NCBI RefSeq assembly: GCF_020618475.1
Contig: NZ_CP085337.1
Span: forward strand, 496,001 to 560,000
DNA from: Haladaptatus halobius
GTDB lineage: Archaea > Halobacteriota > Halobacteria > Halobacteriales > Haladaptataceae
DNA length: 64,000 nt
Direction of reading: 5' to 3'
The notes below the pieces were generated by a model. That model saw nothing but the letters and a program-made list of their open reading frames with translations, was not told the origin of the DNA and ran no database searches. The position numbers and the translations under genes were made by a program. Below are positions 54,342 through 63,867 of this stretch, one piece after another. How positions within the stretch are numbered: position 1 is the stretch's first letter; every line of letters begins with the position of its first letter.

Positions 54342-55721
54342 ATGTCGCGTGAGACATCTAATGTCGACATTATTTACGGAGCTGATGACAGGCCACCGCT
54401 GCTCGAATCAATTCCGTTAGGGTTGCAACACATCCTCGCAATGATCCTCCCAAACATTGCACCACCGCTTATCATCGCAGGTGCAGTAGGGCTTGCAACA
54501 GGGCAAACGACATTTCTTATTCAGATGGCACTTATTTTCGCCGGACTCGCGACGATTGTACAAGCGATCCCAATTGGCCCGGTTGGCGCACGTCTCCCCA
54601 TCGTGATGGGAACGAGTTTCGCATTCGTCGGCGGGATTATCGGCGTTGCGACACAGTATAGCCTCGCAGCAGCCTTCGGTGCGTGTATCGTTGCAGCCGT
54701 TGTCGAGATTTTCATCGGCTGGAAGTTTGAATGGTTTGAGTCATATTTTACACCACTGGTGAACGGACTCATTGTTGTGATTATCGGCCTGTATCTTATT
54801 CCAGTTGGAATGGATTATCTTGCTGGCGGCGTCGAGGCCTCAAACTACGGTGCCCCAGTTAACCTCGCTATCGGTGGTCTGGTGTTCGTTGTCGCAATCG
54901 GGCTCAATCAGTTGTTCTCAGGTTATCTTCGAATCCTCAGCCTGCTAATCGGCATCGCTGTCGGCTACGTCACTGCTGCAATACTCGGCCTTGTTGATTT
55001 CTCCCCCGTTGCTTCCGCAGGGTGGTTCGCCTATCCTGTCCCGCTTAAATTTGGTATCGAGTTCAAACCAGTTCCAATTCTAATTCTGGGGGTGCTGTAC
55101 ATAACAACCTCAATGGAAACGATCGGTCATATATCTGCAATTACAGCCGTCGAAGACCGCGAACCAGAGGAGTCAGAACTCAAAGGCGGTCTCATCGCAG
55201 ATGGAGTAATGAGTGGCTTGGCGGGTGTCTTCGGAGCTTTCCCGAATACATCCTTTGCACAGAACGTTGGTGTCGTTACGTTCACTGGAATCATGAGTCG
55301 GATCGTTGTTGCTATCGGGGGTGCGATCTTGGTGCTGTTTGGTTTCGTTCCAAAGGTGGGTGCATTGTTCGCGACGATGCCGAACCCAGTTCTTGGTGGT
55401 GCAACGCTCGTCATGTTCGGAATGGTGCTATCAAATGGGTTTAAAATCCTCAATGACAATGTCACGCTCAATCAGCGGAATATGGTGATTATCGCTGCAT
55501 CTATCGGCGTAGGCCTCGGTGTTGCCACGCGTCCAGACGCCCTTCAGCAACTCCCGAAGCAAGCACAGACATTCTTCGGTGAAGCTGTTGTAATGACTGC
55601 GTTGATTTCGCTCATCCTTGATAATGTCGTCCCGAAGGATACGAGTCACGTTCAGCAAGATACCGCCGACGAGAGCACTCCTCAAGATATTACTCCCGCC
55701 TCCTCTCCTGATCACGAATGA
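54342..55721 (+). CDS. xanthine/uric-acid-type NCS2 permease
   Basis: This 459-residue membrane protein has about 14 hydrophobic segments. It carries the nucleobase-ascorbate transporter features G-L-Q-H-I-L-A-M near the N-terminus and Q-N-V-G-V-V in the substrate region. It differs from the AzgA-type permease at 36858. It probably imports xanthine, uric acid or uracil. The position next to the molybdate importer and hydroxylase genes favours an oxidised purine. Confidence 0.85.
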   Translation: MSRETSNVDIIYGADDRPPLLESIPLGLQHILAMILPNIAPPLIIAGAVGLATGQTTFLIQMALIFAGLATIVQAIPIGPVGARLPIVMGTSFAFVGGIIGVATQYSLAAAFGACIVAAVVEIFIGWKFEWFESYFTPLVNGLIVVIIGLYLIPVGMDYLAGGVEASNYGAPVNLAIGGLVFVVAIGLNQLFSGYLRILSLLIGIAVGYVTAAILGLVDFSPVASAGWFAYPVPLKFGIEFKPVPILILGVLYITTSMETIGHISAITAVEDREPEESELKGGLIADGVMSGLAGVFGAFPNTSFAQNVGVVTFTGIMSRIVVAIGGAILVLFGFVPKVGALFATMPNPVLGGATLVMFGMVLSNGFKILNDNVTLNQRNMVIIAASIGVGLGVATRPDALQQLPKQAQTFFGEAVVMTALISLILDNVVPKDTSHVQQDTADESTPQDITPASSPDHE

Positions 55722-55801
55722 AATTGCTCTCGGCATATTTTCGCCTCTTGAACTGGTGGAGACAGAGACCACTGGAAGTGAAGTCGTTCAATCTACCTGT
55801 G

Positions 55802-56314
55802 TTATTCGACGTAGTCAAAATCAAGTGACGATAACATCCCTTCTCCACTGAGTAAAACAAGACCAAGAGCAATCGAACCCATACTTGCTAGTTTTAGTTC
55901 CGATATAATTCGATTGATTGAAATTTCTGGGTTTGGATTAGTAGGAGCGCTAACGAAGAGCCAGAGTAATAATATCCATCCGAGTACAATACCAATCAAA
56001 GAAACTGGAAGTAACCAATTCTGCTGGATTTGTTCAGTAACCGGTTGGGTTTGTTGAGTATTTTCATGTGATTCTTCAAATTCAAGCTCATGTTCTTTTG
56101 AAAAATGCGGCTGTAAGGTGGTATAAATGGCCAGCTCTACTGTTACTGCTACTGCAGCCACAATCGGAATCGCGATCAGCCCTATTCCGTACGCTTGATA
56201 AAAATATATCGAACTCCCTAGGGACAACACTAGGAGAAACCCAAGATCCCTTCCGCTGAATGTATCTCTAAGGAATGCGGGGAGAGAATCATAGTTACCT
56301 GAGGGATGGTTCAT
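55802..56314 (-). CDS. hypothetical membrane protein
   Basis: The 170-residue protein has four or so hydrophobic segments (about 25-45, 45-65, 100-122, 140-160), separated by an acidic/Gln-rich loop. No known domain was recognised. It is converging with the permease gene. Confidence 0.5.
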   Translation of the reverse strand: MNHPSGNYDSLPAFLRDTFSGRDLGFLLVLSLGSSIYFYQAYGIGLIAIPIVAAVAVTVELAIYTTLQPHFSKEHELEFEESHENTQQTQPVTEQIQQNWLLPVSLIGIVLGWILLLWLFVSAPTNPNPEISINRIISELKLASMGSIALGLVLLSGEGMLSSLDFDYVE

Positions 56315-56541
56315 ATTAGGTTTCGTGACGCAGTCATCACAGTTAGCTTCTTTGACTATAAAGCACGGTGACGACCCGCGGGCGGCACTCGACGGTCTGC
56401 TCAGCTCGCCGGAGACCGGTATTTAGGTTGATAGCAAATAGCCCATTTATACCATATTCGGAAGATCTCACATAAAAGAAATGCTGAGGAGCTACCGTAC
56501 TTCCCAAAACAAATTGCACAATCCGTTCGTTATCTGCTGTG
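56315..56541. other. intergenic, no gene recognised
   Basis: Nothing was recognised here apart from the promoter region of the membrane protein on the minus strand. Confidence 0.4.
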
Positions 56542-56958
56542 ATGAGATATTTGGAGAACGTTTCGGTCGATGAACTCCGGAATACGCTCTATGATGTGGA
56601 TGACGTTCAAGCGACGAAACGGTTCATGGTCACGATTGCATATAAGTAGAGTATCTTATAGACGGATCTAGCTGAGTGGTACGGGCTTTCTCGCAAGACC
56701 GTGTAGAACTGGATCTAACGATTCGAAGAAGACTCAATTAACAACCTGACCAGCGATAAAGATCATCCCGGTTATCCGCCAAAACTTGATTCTGAAAAGC
56801 GAATCGAAGTCTCCCAACTACTGTAAGAACCACCTGCCAACGCCGGTTACGACGCTGAAGATTGGAATGAATTTCTTGTCCAACGGCTATTAGATGAGCA
56901 GTTCAATGTCACATATTCACGTACAAGCGCTTACCGACTTCTCGCAGAGGATGAGTAA
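56542..56958 (+). pseudogene. IS630-type transposase N-terminal remnant with several stops
   Basis: In one frame of 139 codons the sequence reads as the winged-helix N-terminal half of an IS630-type transposase. It has L-R-N-T-L-Y-D-V-D-D, T-D-L-A-E-W-Y-G-L-S-R-K-T-V, a W near the next HTH, and E-P-P-A-N-A-G-Y-D. Several in-frame stops interrupt it and the DDE catalytic half is missing. It is an old IS remnant. Confidence 0.6.
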
Positions 56959-57041
56959 TCATTTCTGTACTATGTCTGCTAATCCACTGGCTCGCTGGCG
57001 GAGAACGAATAGCTTTTCCTCTAATTAGTTAATCGAAGTTC

Positions 57042-57587
57042 ATGGAACGGCTTCGCGAGTCACTGCACGAAGCACCGATTATCGATAAAGATGGGTATCA
57101 GTACCTCGTCCATCCAATCAGTAACGGGGTACCAATGCTCGAACCCACACTGCTGCGGGAGGTCGTAATTGGAGTTGCGCGCGCGGCAGACTTGGATGTC
57201 GACAAGATCGTCGCCCCGGAAGCGATGGGCATCCACATTGCGACTGCCCTCTCGCTTCAAACGGATATTCCACTTGTAGTCATTCGCAAGCGCTCGTACG
57301 GCCTCGAAGACGAAGTGGCACTCCATCAGACGACCGGCTACTCAGAATCGGAGATGTACATTAATGACATCGACGAGGGCGACCGTGTGCTCATTGTCGA
57401 CGACCTGGTTTCGACAGGCGGAACGCTGGCGGCTATCTGCGACGCTTTCGACGATATCGGCACGGAGATTGTGGACATTGTGGTCATCATCCGAAAGGTG
57501 GGCGAGACCGCGCTTGACGAGACTGAGTACGAGGCAACGAGTCTTATCGACATAAGCGTTGACGACTACGAGGTTACGATTCATTAA
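57042..57587 (+). CDS. purine phosphoribosyltransferase-like protein
   Basis: The 181-residue protein has the PRPP-binding loop R-V-L-I-V-D-D-L-V-S-T-G-G-T and the hood-region feature V-I-R-K-R-S-Y-G-L. These match archaeal HGPRTase-like or adenine phosphoribosyltransferase-like proteins. It may salvage hypoxanthine, guanine or adenine, competing with the catabolic enzymes. It is the last gene of the purine island before IS element C. Confidence 0.8.
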   Translation: MERLRESLHEAPIIDKDGYQYLVHPISNGVPMLEPTLLREVVIGVARAADLDVDKIVAPEAMGIHIATALSLQTDIPLVVIRKRSYGLEDEVALHQTTGYSESEMYINDIDEGDRVLIVDDLVSTGGTLAAICDAFDDIGTEIVDIVVIIRKVGETALDETEYEATSLIDISVDDYEVTIH

Positions 57588-57630
57588 AATTCGAAGGCGA
57601 ATTCTCTGTCCTAGTGACGTTCTATCTTTA

Positions 57631-59178
57631 TTCAGCGAGAGAATCCCGGCCTTTAGGCCGGGCGTGAATCGTGTAATCTCTACTACCAGTCCACCGTTAA
57701 TCGGCAGAACTGGATTCCATACGTTCGTCAATACAGCCTCGGACAAGACTTGAGAGGTTGATGTGGTTTTCATTTATCCACTCTTCTTGGTCTTCTCGAA
57801 TCGTTATCTGCTTTCGTTGCATCACATCGCTCTACAACACCGCAATGTATAAGTGTGGTGTCTGTGTATAAGTACACATAGTAGGGACGGTGACGAAGAC
57901 ACTCGAAGCCACGCTTGCCCCGCCAACACAGGGCAAAGCGGTTCGTCTTTGTCGCCTTCTCTCGACCTACCGCGAAGCCTTAGACGAAGCGTTCGATTTA
58001 GGGGCAGATACGATGGGTGGCGTCAGTGACGTTGTGACGCCGTTCGACTTACCGTATCAGGCAAAAGCGGCGCTCTGTAGTTACGTCCCGCAACTTCACA
58101 AGACGTACAACGCCCATGAGTTGGACGACGAGCATCCGCTCCGATTCACGAATCAAGCCGCGAAGTTCGACCGAGACGAATCACGGCACTATGAAATCTG
58201 TTGGAACGTCCCACTTCCCGGCTACAGAACGAACTTCTGGATACCGCTTCGGTTGAACCCGGAACAACGATCGCTTTGGAACGACCTTCTCGAAGGTGAC
58301 GCTAAAGCAGGCCAGATACAACTCAAACAGAACCGGAGTAGTTGGGTGTTCCACATCGCCGTCGAATACGAGGTAGACGACCCCGAAACTGACGGTGGCG
58401 AAACGTACATCGGGTTCGATATCGGCGAATCCGCGTTGATTACGGGCTGTGCCCTTAGGCGCAATACGCCGACGAAACCGATGCTTGAGAGTGGTAGTCG
58501 CGCCCGATACCTCCGGAAAGAGATGTATACAACCCTGAAACGCCTTCAGGAACGGAACACATCCGAGTGGCGTACCGATGAACGATTCGGCCATTACCAG
58601 AACGCGCTCACGGATATTGTCGAGAAAGTCTCTCGGCGGGCCGTCGAGTACGCCCGACAGTTCGAGAATCCTGTAATTGTTCTCGAAGACCTGTCGTACA
58701 TCCGTGATCATCTGGATTACGGGAAGTTTATGAACCGCCGTCTTCACGCCTGGGCGTTCGCGCGCCTACAGGACTGGATCGAAGATAAGGCGACGGAAGC
58801 CGGCATCCCGGCTCGATACGTGAACCCAGGTACACGTCCAAGACGTGCCACGCGTGCGGTCGCATCGGACGGCGTGGTTCGCAAGCTGAGTTCCGGTGTA
58901 CGAACAACGACTGCCACGTTTCAGAGTTCCAAGCGGATATCAACGCGGCGGCGAATATCGCCGGTCGCGTAGACCCGTGGGGTGAGAGCGTTCCTTGGAA
59001 ACCGGAACGCGATGACACGCCACAGGACGGGAGCGCCCGTGACAGCGCCACAGTCCACCGCGAGACGAGTGAGAAACCCTCGCAGATGACGCTCGCGGCT
59101 TACTCGGACTGAAACCTACGGCATTGCCGGAATCTCACTGTGTGGAAGCCCCGCCGTTCACGGCGGGAAGGATGTCAC
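57631..59178 (+). mobile_element. IS200/IS605 (IS1341-type) element C
   Basis: The left end carries AGCGAGAGAATCCCGGCC and its complementary GGCCGGG stem (57632-57662). The right end has GCCCCGCCG/CGGCGGG and terminates with GGATGTCAC near 59178. The left-end sequence is shared with the derivative at 2332-2863. It contains one frameshifted tnpB and no TnpA. The right end cuts into a subtilase remnant. Confidence 0.7.
57890..59112 (+). pseudogene. tnpB: frameshifted tnpB of element C
   Basis: RuvC motif I is I-G-F-D-I-G-E and motif II is V-I-V-L-E-D-L. After R-Y-V-N-P-G near 58830 the frame is lost. In the +2 frame the expected sequence continues K-T-C-H-A-C-G, then C-T-N-N-D-C, then D-I-N-A-A-A-N-I, and ends at TGA 59112. 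The length (1223 bases) is one base short of a multiple of three, which fits one deleted base. The third motif and zinc ribbon are therefore separated from the rest. Confidence 0.75.
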
Positions 59179-59520
59179 GGAACGAATGCCATCGATCTCG
59201 GCGCTCCCGGTGGCGATGCAGATCTTGAGACTGATAATCCCCTCTGGTATCTTGATCTCGTCTTGAGCACCGTCGCTGAGTTCAAACGGAACGATGATGG
59301 CGAGATCACAGGTGACGTTGAGTACTCTTACGGGTGGGCTGCGGGTACATCGATGGCAGCACCGAATGTCTCAGGCGCTGCTGCTCTCGTGAAGGCGAAC
59401 AATCCTAACTACAGTCCTGCACAACTCGAATCGGCGCTGAAGCAGGCTGCTACTGTACCTGACGGGTACAATAAGGCCTACTATGGGTCGGGGTATCTGA
59501 ACATCCTTGACGCAATCTGA
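59179..59520 (+). pseudogene. subtilase (S8 peptidase) C-terminal fragment
   Basis: The frame encodes the end of a subtilisin-like protease. It has A-I-D-L-G-A-P-G-G, the catalytic-Ser segment G-T-S-M-A-A-P-N-V-S-G-A-A-A-L and a C-terminal helix. The Asp and His parts are missing because element C ends immediately upstream. No other part of the gene is seen on the other side of the element. It is a remnant of a halolysin-type protease. Confidence 0.75.
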
Positions 59521-59755
59521 TTCTTCCACGACATTATAGAATTTTGGTTTCGATGGAGGCTTTCTCCCTTCTCACTGATACACCCATCATTGTTGATTGG
59601 TATCTTATAGCACTTCAGACGGCCAATAAGAAACTAGGTTCTCTTCGTATTACCGACGATGAGTATGTCGAGTGGAGGTGTGTAGAAAGTACTCACCGAA
59701 GCTCGTCAACGTATGGGGTCGAAAAATACGAGCCTTGTAGGTTCTTGATACAGTT

Positions 59756-60193
59756 TCAGTCGCTGAGCGGTCGGAGAGACCAGCGGGCGTAGGCGACAAA
59801 CGCTGCAAGGAGCCCTATCACCAGCGGAATTAGCGCCAATGTGCCACCACCGCCCACCACCGTGAGCACCGTTGCACCGCTCATGATGATCACCAACCCT
59901 GCGGCGGCCAGCGGTGTCAGGCTCACCCAAACGTGCAGCAGTCCTAGGAGGATTAGACCAAGTGCCTCGAGTACTTCAGTCACGCCCAGGAATCGCACGA
60001 AGCGACCTGATAGTGGTACTGGCGTCTGCGCTGTCAACATTTCAAGCGGTAAGAGTAGCTTCGTTCCGCCAGTATACAGAAAGAGGAGTGCGAGTAGCCC
60101 CTGAATAATCCACAGTGCATAGCTTATGAGCGGTCTCCGGGGTCTTGACTCATCCACATCTTTCTGAATCCGTGGTTCGATATTTGTCGTCAT
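59756..60193 (-). CDS. DoxX-like membrane protein
   Basis: This 145-residue protein has four hydrophobic segments and the DoxX-type G-T-K-L-L-L and F-L-G-V-T-E-V-L-E-A-L-G-L. Such proteins are linked to redox or detoxification functions, but the biochemical role is unclear. The ATG at 60193 overlaps the stop of the small gene upstream. Confidence 0.75.
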   Translation of the reverse strand: MTTNIEPRIQKDVDESRPRRPLISYALWIIQGLLALLFLYTGGTKLLLPLEMLTAQTPVPLSGRFVRFLGVTEVLEALGLILLGLLHVWVSLTPLAAAGLVIIMSGATVLTVVGGGGTLALIPLVIGLLAAFVAYARWSLRPLSD

Positions 60194-60357
60194 CTGGACT
60201 CCTCCCTCGTATTCTCTCTGTCAGTAGCTTTCATACTGATGAGCGCGTTCACACGCTCATGCCAGGAATTGTTCCACACCCCATACATGTGCTCGTCCAG
60301 AGCGTCAAACGTTCGTTGGATGGGCAGGCCGCTGTTGGGTGTCTCGCTCTCGGTCAT
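60190..60357 (-). CDS. small hypothetical protein between SRPBCC and DoxX genes
   Basis: A 55-residue frame begins M-T-E-S-E-T-P-N-S-G-L and has Y-G-V-W-N-N-S-W-H-E-R-V. It overlaps both neighbours by ATGA-type junctions (60354-60357 and 60190-60193). Such overlaps support translation. The family is not recognised. Confidence 0.5.
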   Translation of the reverse strand: MTESETPNSGLPIQRTFDALDEHMYGVWNNSWHERVNALISMKATDRENTREESR

Positions 60358-60752
60358 GCTTCCTCCAATAGCCGAGCGAGGTTTTCGAGCGAGTCAGTCC
60401 ACCCTGCCGTGGCATCGTCAACGGGGATATCCGTGGGAATACCTTCCTGATGCACGGAGACCTCGGTTTCATTGGCGACCGGCTCGAAGGTGATCGTGGT
60501 CGTCATCTCGCTGGCCATTCCCGGCTCATCGGTCTCGAACTCGTCGGTATGGACGATCCGCTCGCCCGGCACCAGCTCCAGGTACGTTCCGTGGAACGAG
60601 TGCGAGTAGGGTTCTAACTCCTCGGTGTCGGCTGTGAATGTGATGCGGAACTGGCCACCCTCTTCTGGCTCCAGCTTGTGGACTTCGGCGCTGAAACCGC
60701 TCGGGGGTAACCATTTAGCAAGATCTCGACTATTTGGCCCGGCACAACCCCC
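60354..60752 (-). pseudogene. SRPBCC (AHSA1-type) protein, 5' truncated
   Basis: The frame encodes L-A-K-W-L-P-P-S-G-F, then E-P-E-E-G-G-Q-F-R-I-T-F, and ends with a helix containing W-T-D-S-L-E-N-L-A-R-L-L. That is the core of an AHSA1-like START-related protein. The N-terminal strand and first helix are missing: TAA at 60753-60755 closes the frame, and no start is available before the conserved K-W-L. It overlaps the small gene downstream. Confidence 0.6.
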
Positions 60753-60817
60753 TTATCGCGCGAATACTTATGATGACATACACCTACTTCCTTAAAACGA
60801 AGATCAGTGATTTGAAT

Positions 60818-61789
60818 ATGCCCCACATGACAGACACGCCTCCAGACGACGTTCAAGCGGATCTCGATGCGTTTACTACGTCACTTGATGAAGCAATTCC
60901 ACCTCGAATCGTCGACGAAAATCTCCTCATCGGAACATGGAACATCCGTGAGTTCGGTGACTTGACCGAGAAATGGCTGGCGGGCGATGGCGATAGTCCG
61001 AAACGTGATCTGCACTCACTTCGTGTTATTGCTGAAGTCATCCGTCGGTTCGACATCATCGCCATTCAGGAGGTCACGGGAGCGCTCAAAGCCCTCCGGC
61101 ACGCCCTGCAGTTCCTCGGCGACGACTGGGGGCTCGCATTAACCGACATCACTCGAGGCGATGCAGGTGATGGCGAGCGTCTCGCCTTCCTCTTCGACCG
61201 GCGTCGTATCCAGCTCAGTGGACTCGCTGGTGAACTCGTCGTTCCCGCTGAGGAGCTTGACGATATTGACGCGGATGCACTCCAGCGGCAGTTCGCCCGG
61301 ACGCCGTATGCGGTGAGTTTTCGAGCTGGAAACCAGACGTTCATCCTCGTCACATTGCACGTTCTCTATGGGGATTCCGCTGACGAACGGACACCCGAGC
61401 TCCGGGCGATTGCCAACTGGCTCGACCAGTGGGCGCGAAACGTCAATTCGTGGGATCACAATCTCATCGCCCTCGGTGATTTCAACATCGACCGCATCGG
61501 CGATGAGCGCTACGAGGCGTTTACCTCGTCCGGGCTCCACGTTCCGGCGGACCTCCACGAGGTGCCGCGCACGATCTTCGCCGACGTCGACCACCCGACT
61601 GCGAAGTTCTATGACCAGATCGCGTGGTTCACCGGTGAGCACGGCCAGCCAGCACTGTCACTCGAATATCGAGAGGCAGGGTCGTTCGACTTTCGAGAGA
61701 TTGCGCTCCCACGTCGCGACCTGACGATGCACGCCCTATCGTTCCGTATTTCGGATCACTACCCACTGTGGACGGAGTTTGGACTTTAA
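60818..61789 (+). CDS. endonuclease/exonuclease/phosphatase family protein
   Basis: The protein of about 323 residues has the EEP motifs N-I-R-E-F-G, I-Q-E-V, G-D-F-N-I-D and S-D-H-Y-P. This fold includes nucleases and phosphatases; the Asn, Glu, Asp-x-Asn and Asp-His residues of the metal site are all present. ATG 60818 or 60827 are good starts; the frame reaches 60734. It could cleave DNA, RNA or phosphodiesters in lipids. The neighbours give no further hint. Confidence 0.75.
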   Translation: MPHMTDTPPDDVQADLDAFTTSLDEAIPPRIVDENLLIGTWNIREFGDLTEKWLAGDGDSPKRDLHSLRVIAEVIRRFDIIAIQEVTGALKALRHALQFLGDDWGLALTDITRGDAGDGERLAFLFDRRRIQLSGLAGELVVPAEELDDIDADALQRQFARTPYAVSFRAGNQTFILVTLHVLYGDSADERTPELRAIANWLDQWARNVNSWDHNLIALGDFNIDRIGDERYEAFTSSGLHVPADLHEVPRTIFADVDHPTAKFYDQIAWFTGEHGQPALSLEYREAGSFDFREIALPRRDLTMHALSFRISDHYPLWTEFGL

Positions 61790-62341
61790 TGTTGTTTGTT
61801 GCTCACTTGTGGAAGTATTCGATGAGTGCCTTGGAATCTCGAAATTGGTGAGTTCGAATAGTTGTAGCGGACGCTGCTGAGATGGGCGAGTCAGACGGAG
61901 AATATATCAGGATGGACAGGTCGGACGATAAAAATGACGTGCTTGAAGACGACCGCACTGTGACCTGCCTGTTTCACGCCAGTTCAGAGCCCGAAGATAT
62001 CTTGGCGCGTCACCCCCCTCTCCGATGGGTTGCTCGCGTTCTACACGCCGTGTACCTACTGCTTCCCCGATTGGGAGGTCAATGTGGAAGTGGTCATTCG
62101 AAGTAGTCGCAAGGGGGACGTCCTCCATCGTCCAGCACAACCAGTGAATCCACTGGAGTTGGATGACGGATGAGGCAGTCAGACATCTCATCATCAGCCA
62201 CAATTGTCGTGAGAGTTGAGACACTCACTGGGTGCGTCATCGCTCTCGAAGCCAAACTTGACGAATTCGTCGCACACTTCAATCCCTCCGTCGATCCCAA
62301 GTAACTCAAGCAACTGTTTTTCTTGCCACCCTTCCTATGAG
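61790..62341. other. intergenic with possible degraded coding sequence
   Basis: No intact gene is supported. On the minus strand, around 62094-62240, the frame V-S-V-S-T-L-T-T-I-V-A-D-D-E-M-S-D-C-L-I looks protein-like but has no clear start or continuation. It may be a remnant of a haloarchaeal small protein. Confidence 0.35.
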
Positions 62342-62992
62342 ATGACCATGAAGTACATGACGGTCTTACTTGATCCGGACGATGGAGCCCTCATATCGGC
62401 CTTTGATTTGATGAATACCGATACAGTGATTCGAGAATATCTGCACCACTTCAACGTTTTGACTGATGGAACGGTCGTTTTACTCTACCAGCTTCGCGGT
62501 GACCTCACCCATGCGCGAACAATCTTCGACGAAAACCAAGATGTGTTACACTATGATGTCCATGAGCACGGTGACGGGATTGTGTATCTACACTGCAAGC
62601 TGGATGAACCGCTTAAATTACTCCTATTGAGGCTTCAGAATGTCGAAGTGATAATCGACATGCCAATAGAGTTCCTACCTGACGGTCGTCTTCGAATTAC
62701 GTTTATCGGAGAAACCGATCGATTGCGTCGGCTTCTCGACGGGACGAAAGAGTTAGTTGCCACTACACTTGAACGAAAAGGTGAGTATCATTCTGAGAGT
62801 AATCGCCTCCGATCATTACTAACTGATCGTCAGCGTGAGATTCTGATCACTGCCGTTGAACAGGGGTACTACGATGTCCCGCGGCGGGCGGGTATCAGAG
62901 ATCTCGCCGACGAAATTGGACTCAGTGTGGCGACAGTGGGCGAGCACCTCCAGAAAATCGAAGCGAGGATTCTTACTCAAGCAGTGTATTGA
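62342..62992 (+). CDS. bacterio-opsin-activator-type HTH regulator (second)
   Basis: The 216-residue protein has the C-terminal HTH_10 with L-T-D-R-Q-R-E-I-L-I-T-A-V-E-Q-G-Y-Y-D-V-P-R and L-A-D-E-I-G-L-S-V-A-T-V-G-E-H-L-Q. The N-terminal part (about 1-150) is a divergent sensor region. ATG 62342 or 62348 are the starts best fitting the family. It may regulate the DoxX-type gene located downstream. Confidence 0.8.
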   Translation: MTMKYMTVLLDPDDGALISAFDLMNTDTVIREYLHHFNVLTDGTVVLLYQLRGDLTHARTIFDENQDVLHYDVHEHGDGIVYLHCKLDEPLKLLLLRLQNVEVIIDMPIEFLPDGRLRITFIGETDRLRRLLDGTKELVATTLERKGEYHSESNRLRSLLTDRQREILITAVEQGYYDVPRRAGIRDLADEIGLSVATVGEHLQKIEARILTQAVY

Positions 62993-63123
62993 GTTCGGTT
63001 CGCGGATTCAGCGACACAACTATATTTACCACCGCTGACGGATGCGACCCATGCTTTGGGTTTATCGAGGTCACCAGAACTGTTCGGCAGTACCCTCATG
63101 CTCCGTTGAGACGTCGGAGTACC

Positions 63124-63621
63124 ATGGAAAAAATCGCAATCGAGAACGTTGATAACAGGCGCAGTAATCCGTACGTCGTCGTCCCCCTTGTACTGCTCCT
63201 CGCCGTACTGGTGGTGCTCCGCAGTCTTGGCACGCTCGGCGTGACGACCTTCGATTCCTGGGCGACTGCCACTCGACTTGGGCTGGCTGTGATGTTCATC
63301 TTCACAAGCCTCTCTCATTTCGCGGGAACTCGAGATGCTCTCATCCAGATGGTACCCGACGCGTTGCCGACTCCTGGATTGTTAGTGACGCTCACCGGCC
63401 TTGCAGAGATTGCCGGCGCAATTGGGCTACTCCTGCCAGCGTTCGCATCGTGGGCTGGTCTCGGACTGGCCGTGCTTCTCGTGGTGATATTCCCGGCGAA
63501 CGTCGTTGCCGTACGAGAAGGCATTGAAATCAACAGGAAGCCAGCGACACCTCTCGGGTTTCGGTTGCTAGTTCAACTCGTCTTCATCGCCTCACTCCTT
63601 TGGGCAACTGGGTGGATCTAA
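63124..63621 (+). CDS. DoxX-like membrane protein (second)
   Basis: This 165-residue protein has four membrane segments. It shows S-L-S-H-F-A-G-T-R-D-A-L and L-T-G-L-A-E-I-A-G-A-I-G-L-L, the features of DoxX-like proteins. The frame extends to 62989, but the ATG at 63124 gives the family start. It follows an HTH regulator and a small frame. Confidence 0.75.
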   Translation: MEKIAIENVDNRRSNPYVVVPLVLLLAVLVVLRSLGTLGVTTFDSWATATRLGLAVMFIFTSLSHFAGTRDALIQMVPDALPTPGLLVTLTGLAEIAGAIGLLLPAFASWAGLGLAVLLVVIFPANVVAVREGIEINRKPATPLGFRLLVQLVFIASLLWATGWI

Positions 63622-63624
63622 GGA

Positions 63625-63867
63625 ATGACGACGTTCGTATTCGTTCCCAGCGCGTGGCTTGACACCGGGGGCTGGAAGCGACCGCTCCCTGCTGATGAGG
63701 ATTCGGTAGGTATCCTGACACTGACCGAGATCAATGAATGGAAACAGACAGTTGTTGAGTTGAGCGATGACCTCCACACGGTTTTCAACACTATTGACGG
63801 ATCGAGGCGGTACGCCCAGCAGGTGTCTAATTTCGCAACTATCGGGAGATTTGCGAGGATCGAATGA
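63625..63867 (+). CDS. small protein with hydrolase-like N-terminus
   Basis: The 80-residue frame begins M-T-T-F-V-F-V-P-S-A-W, similar to the first strand and loop of alpha/beta hydrolases of this group. It continues with an unrelated segment and ends G-R-F-A-R-I-E. It may be a truncated or fused remnant. Its end overlaps the next start (GAATGA), which argues for translation. Confidence 0.35.
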   Translation: MTTFVFVPSAWLDTGGWKRPLPADEDSVGILTLTEINEWKQTVVELSDDLHTVFNTIDGSRRYAQQVSNFATIGRFARIE

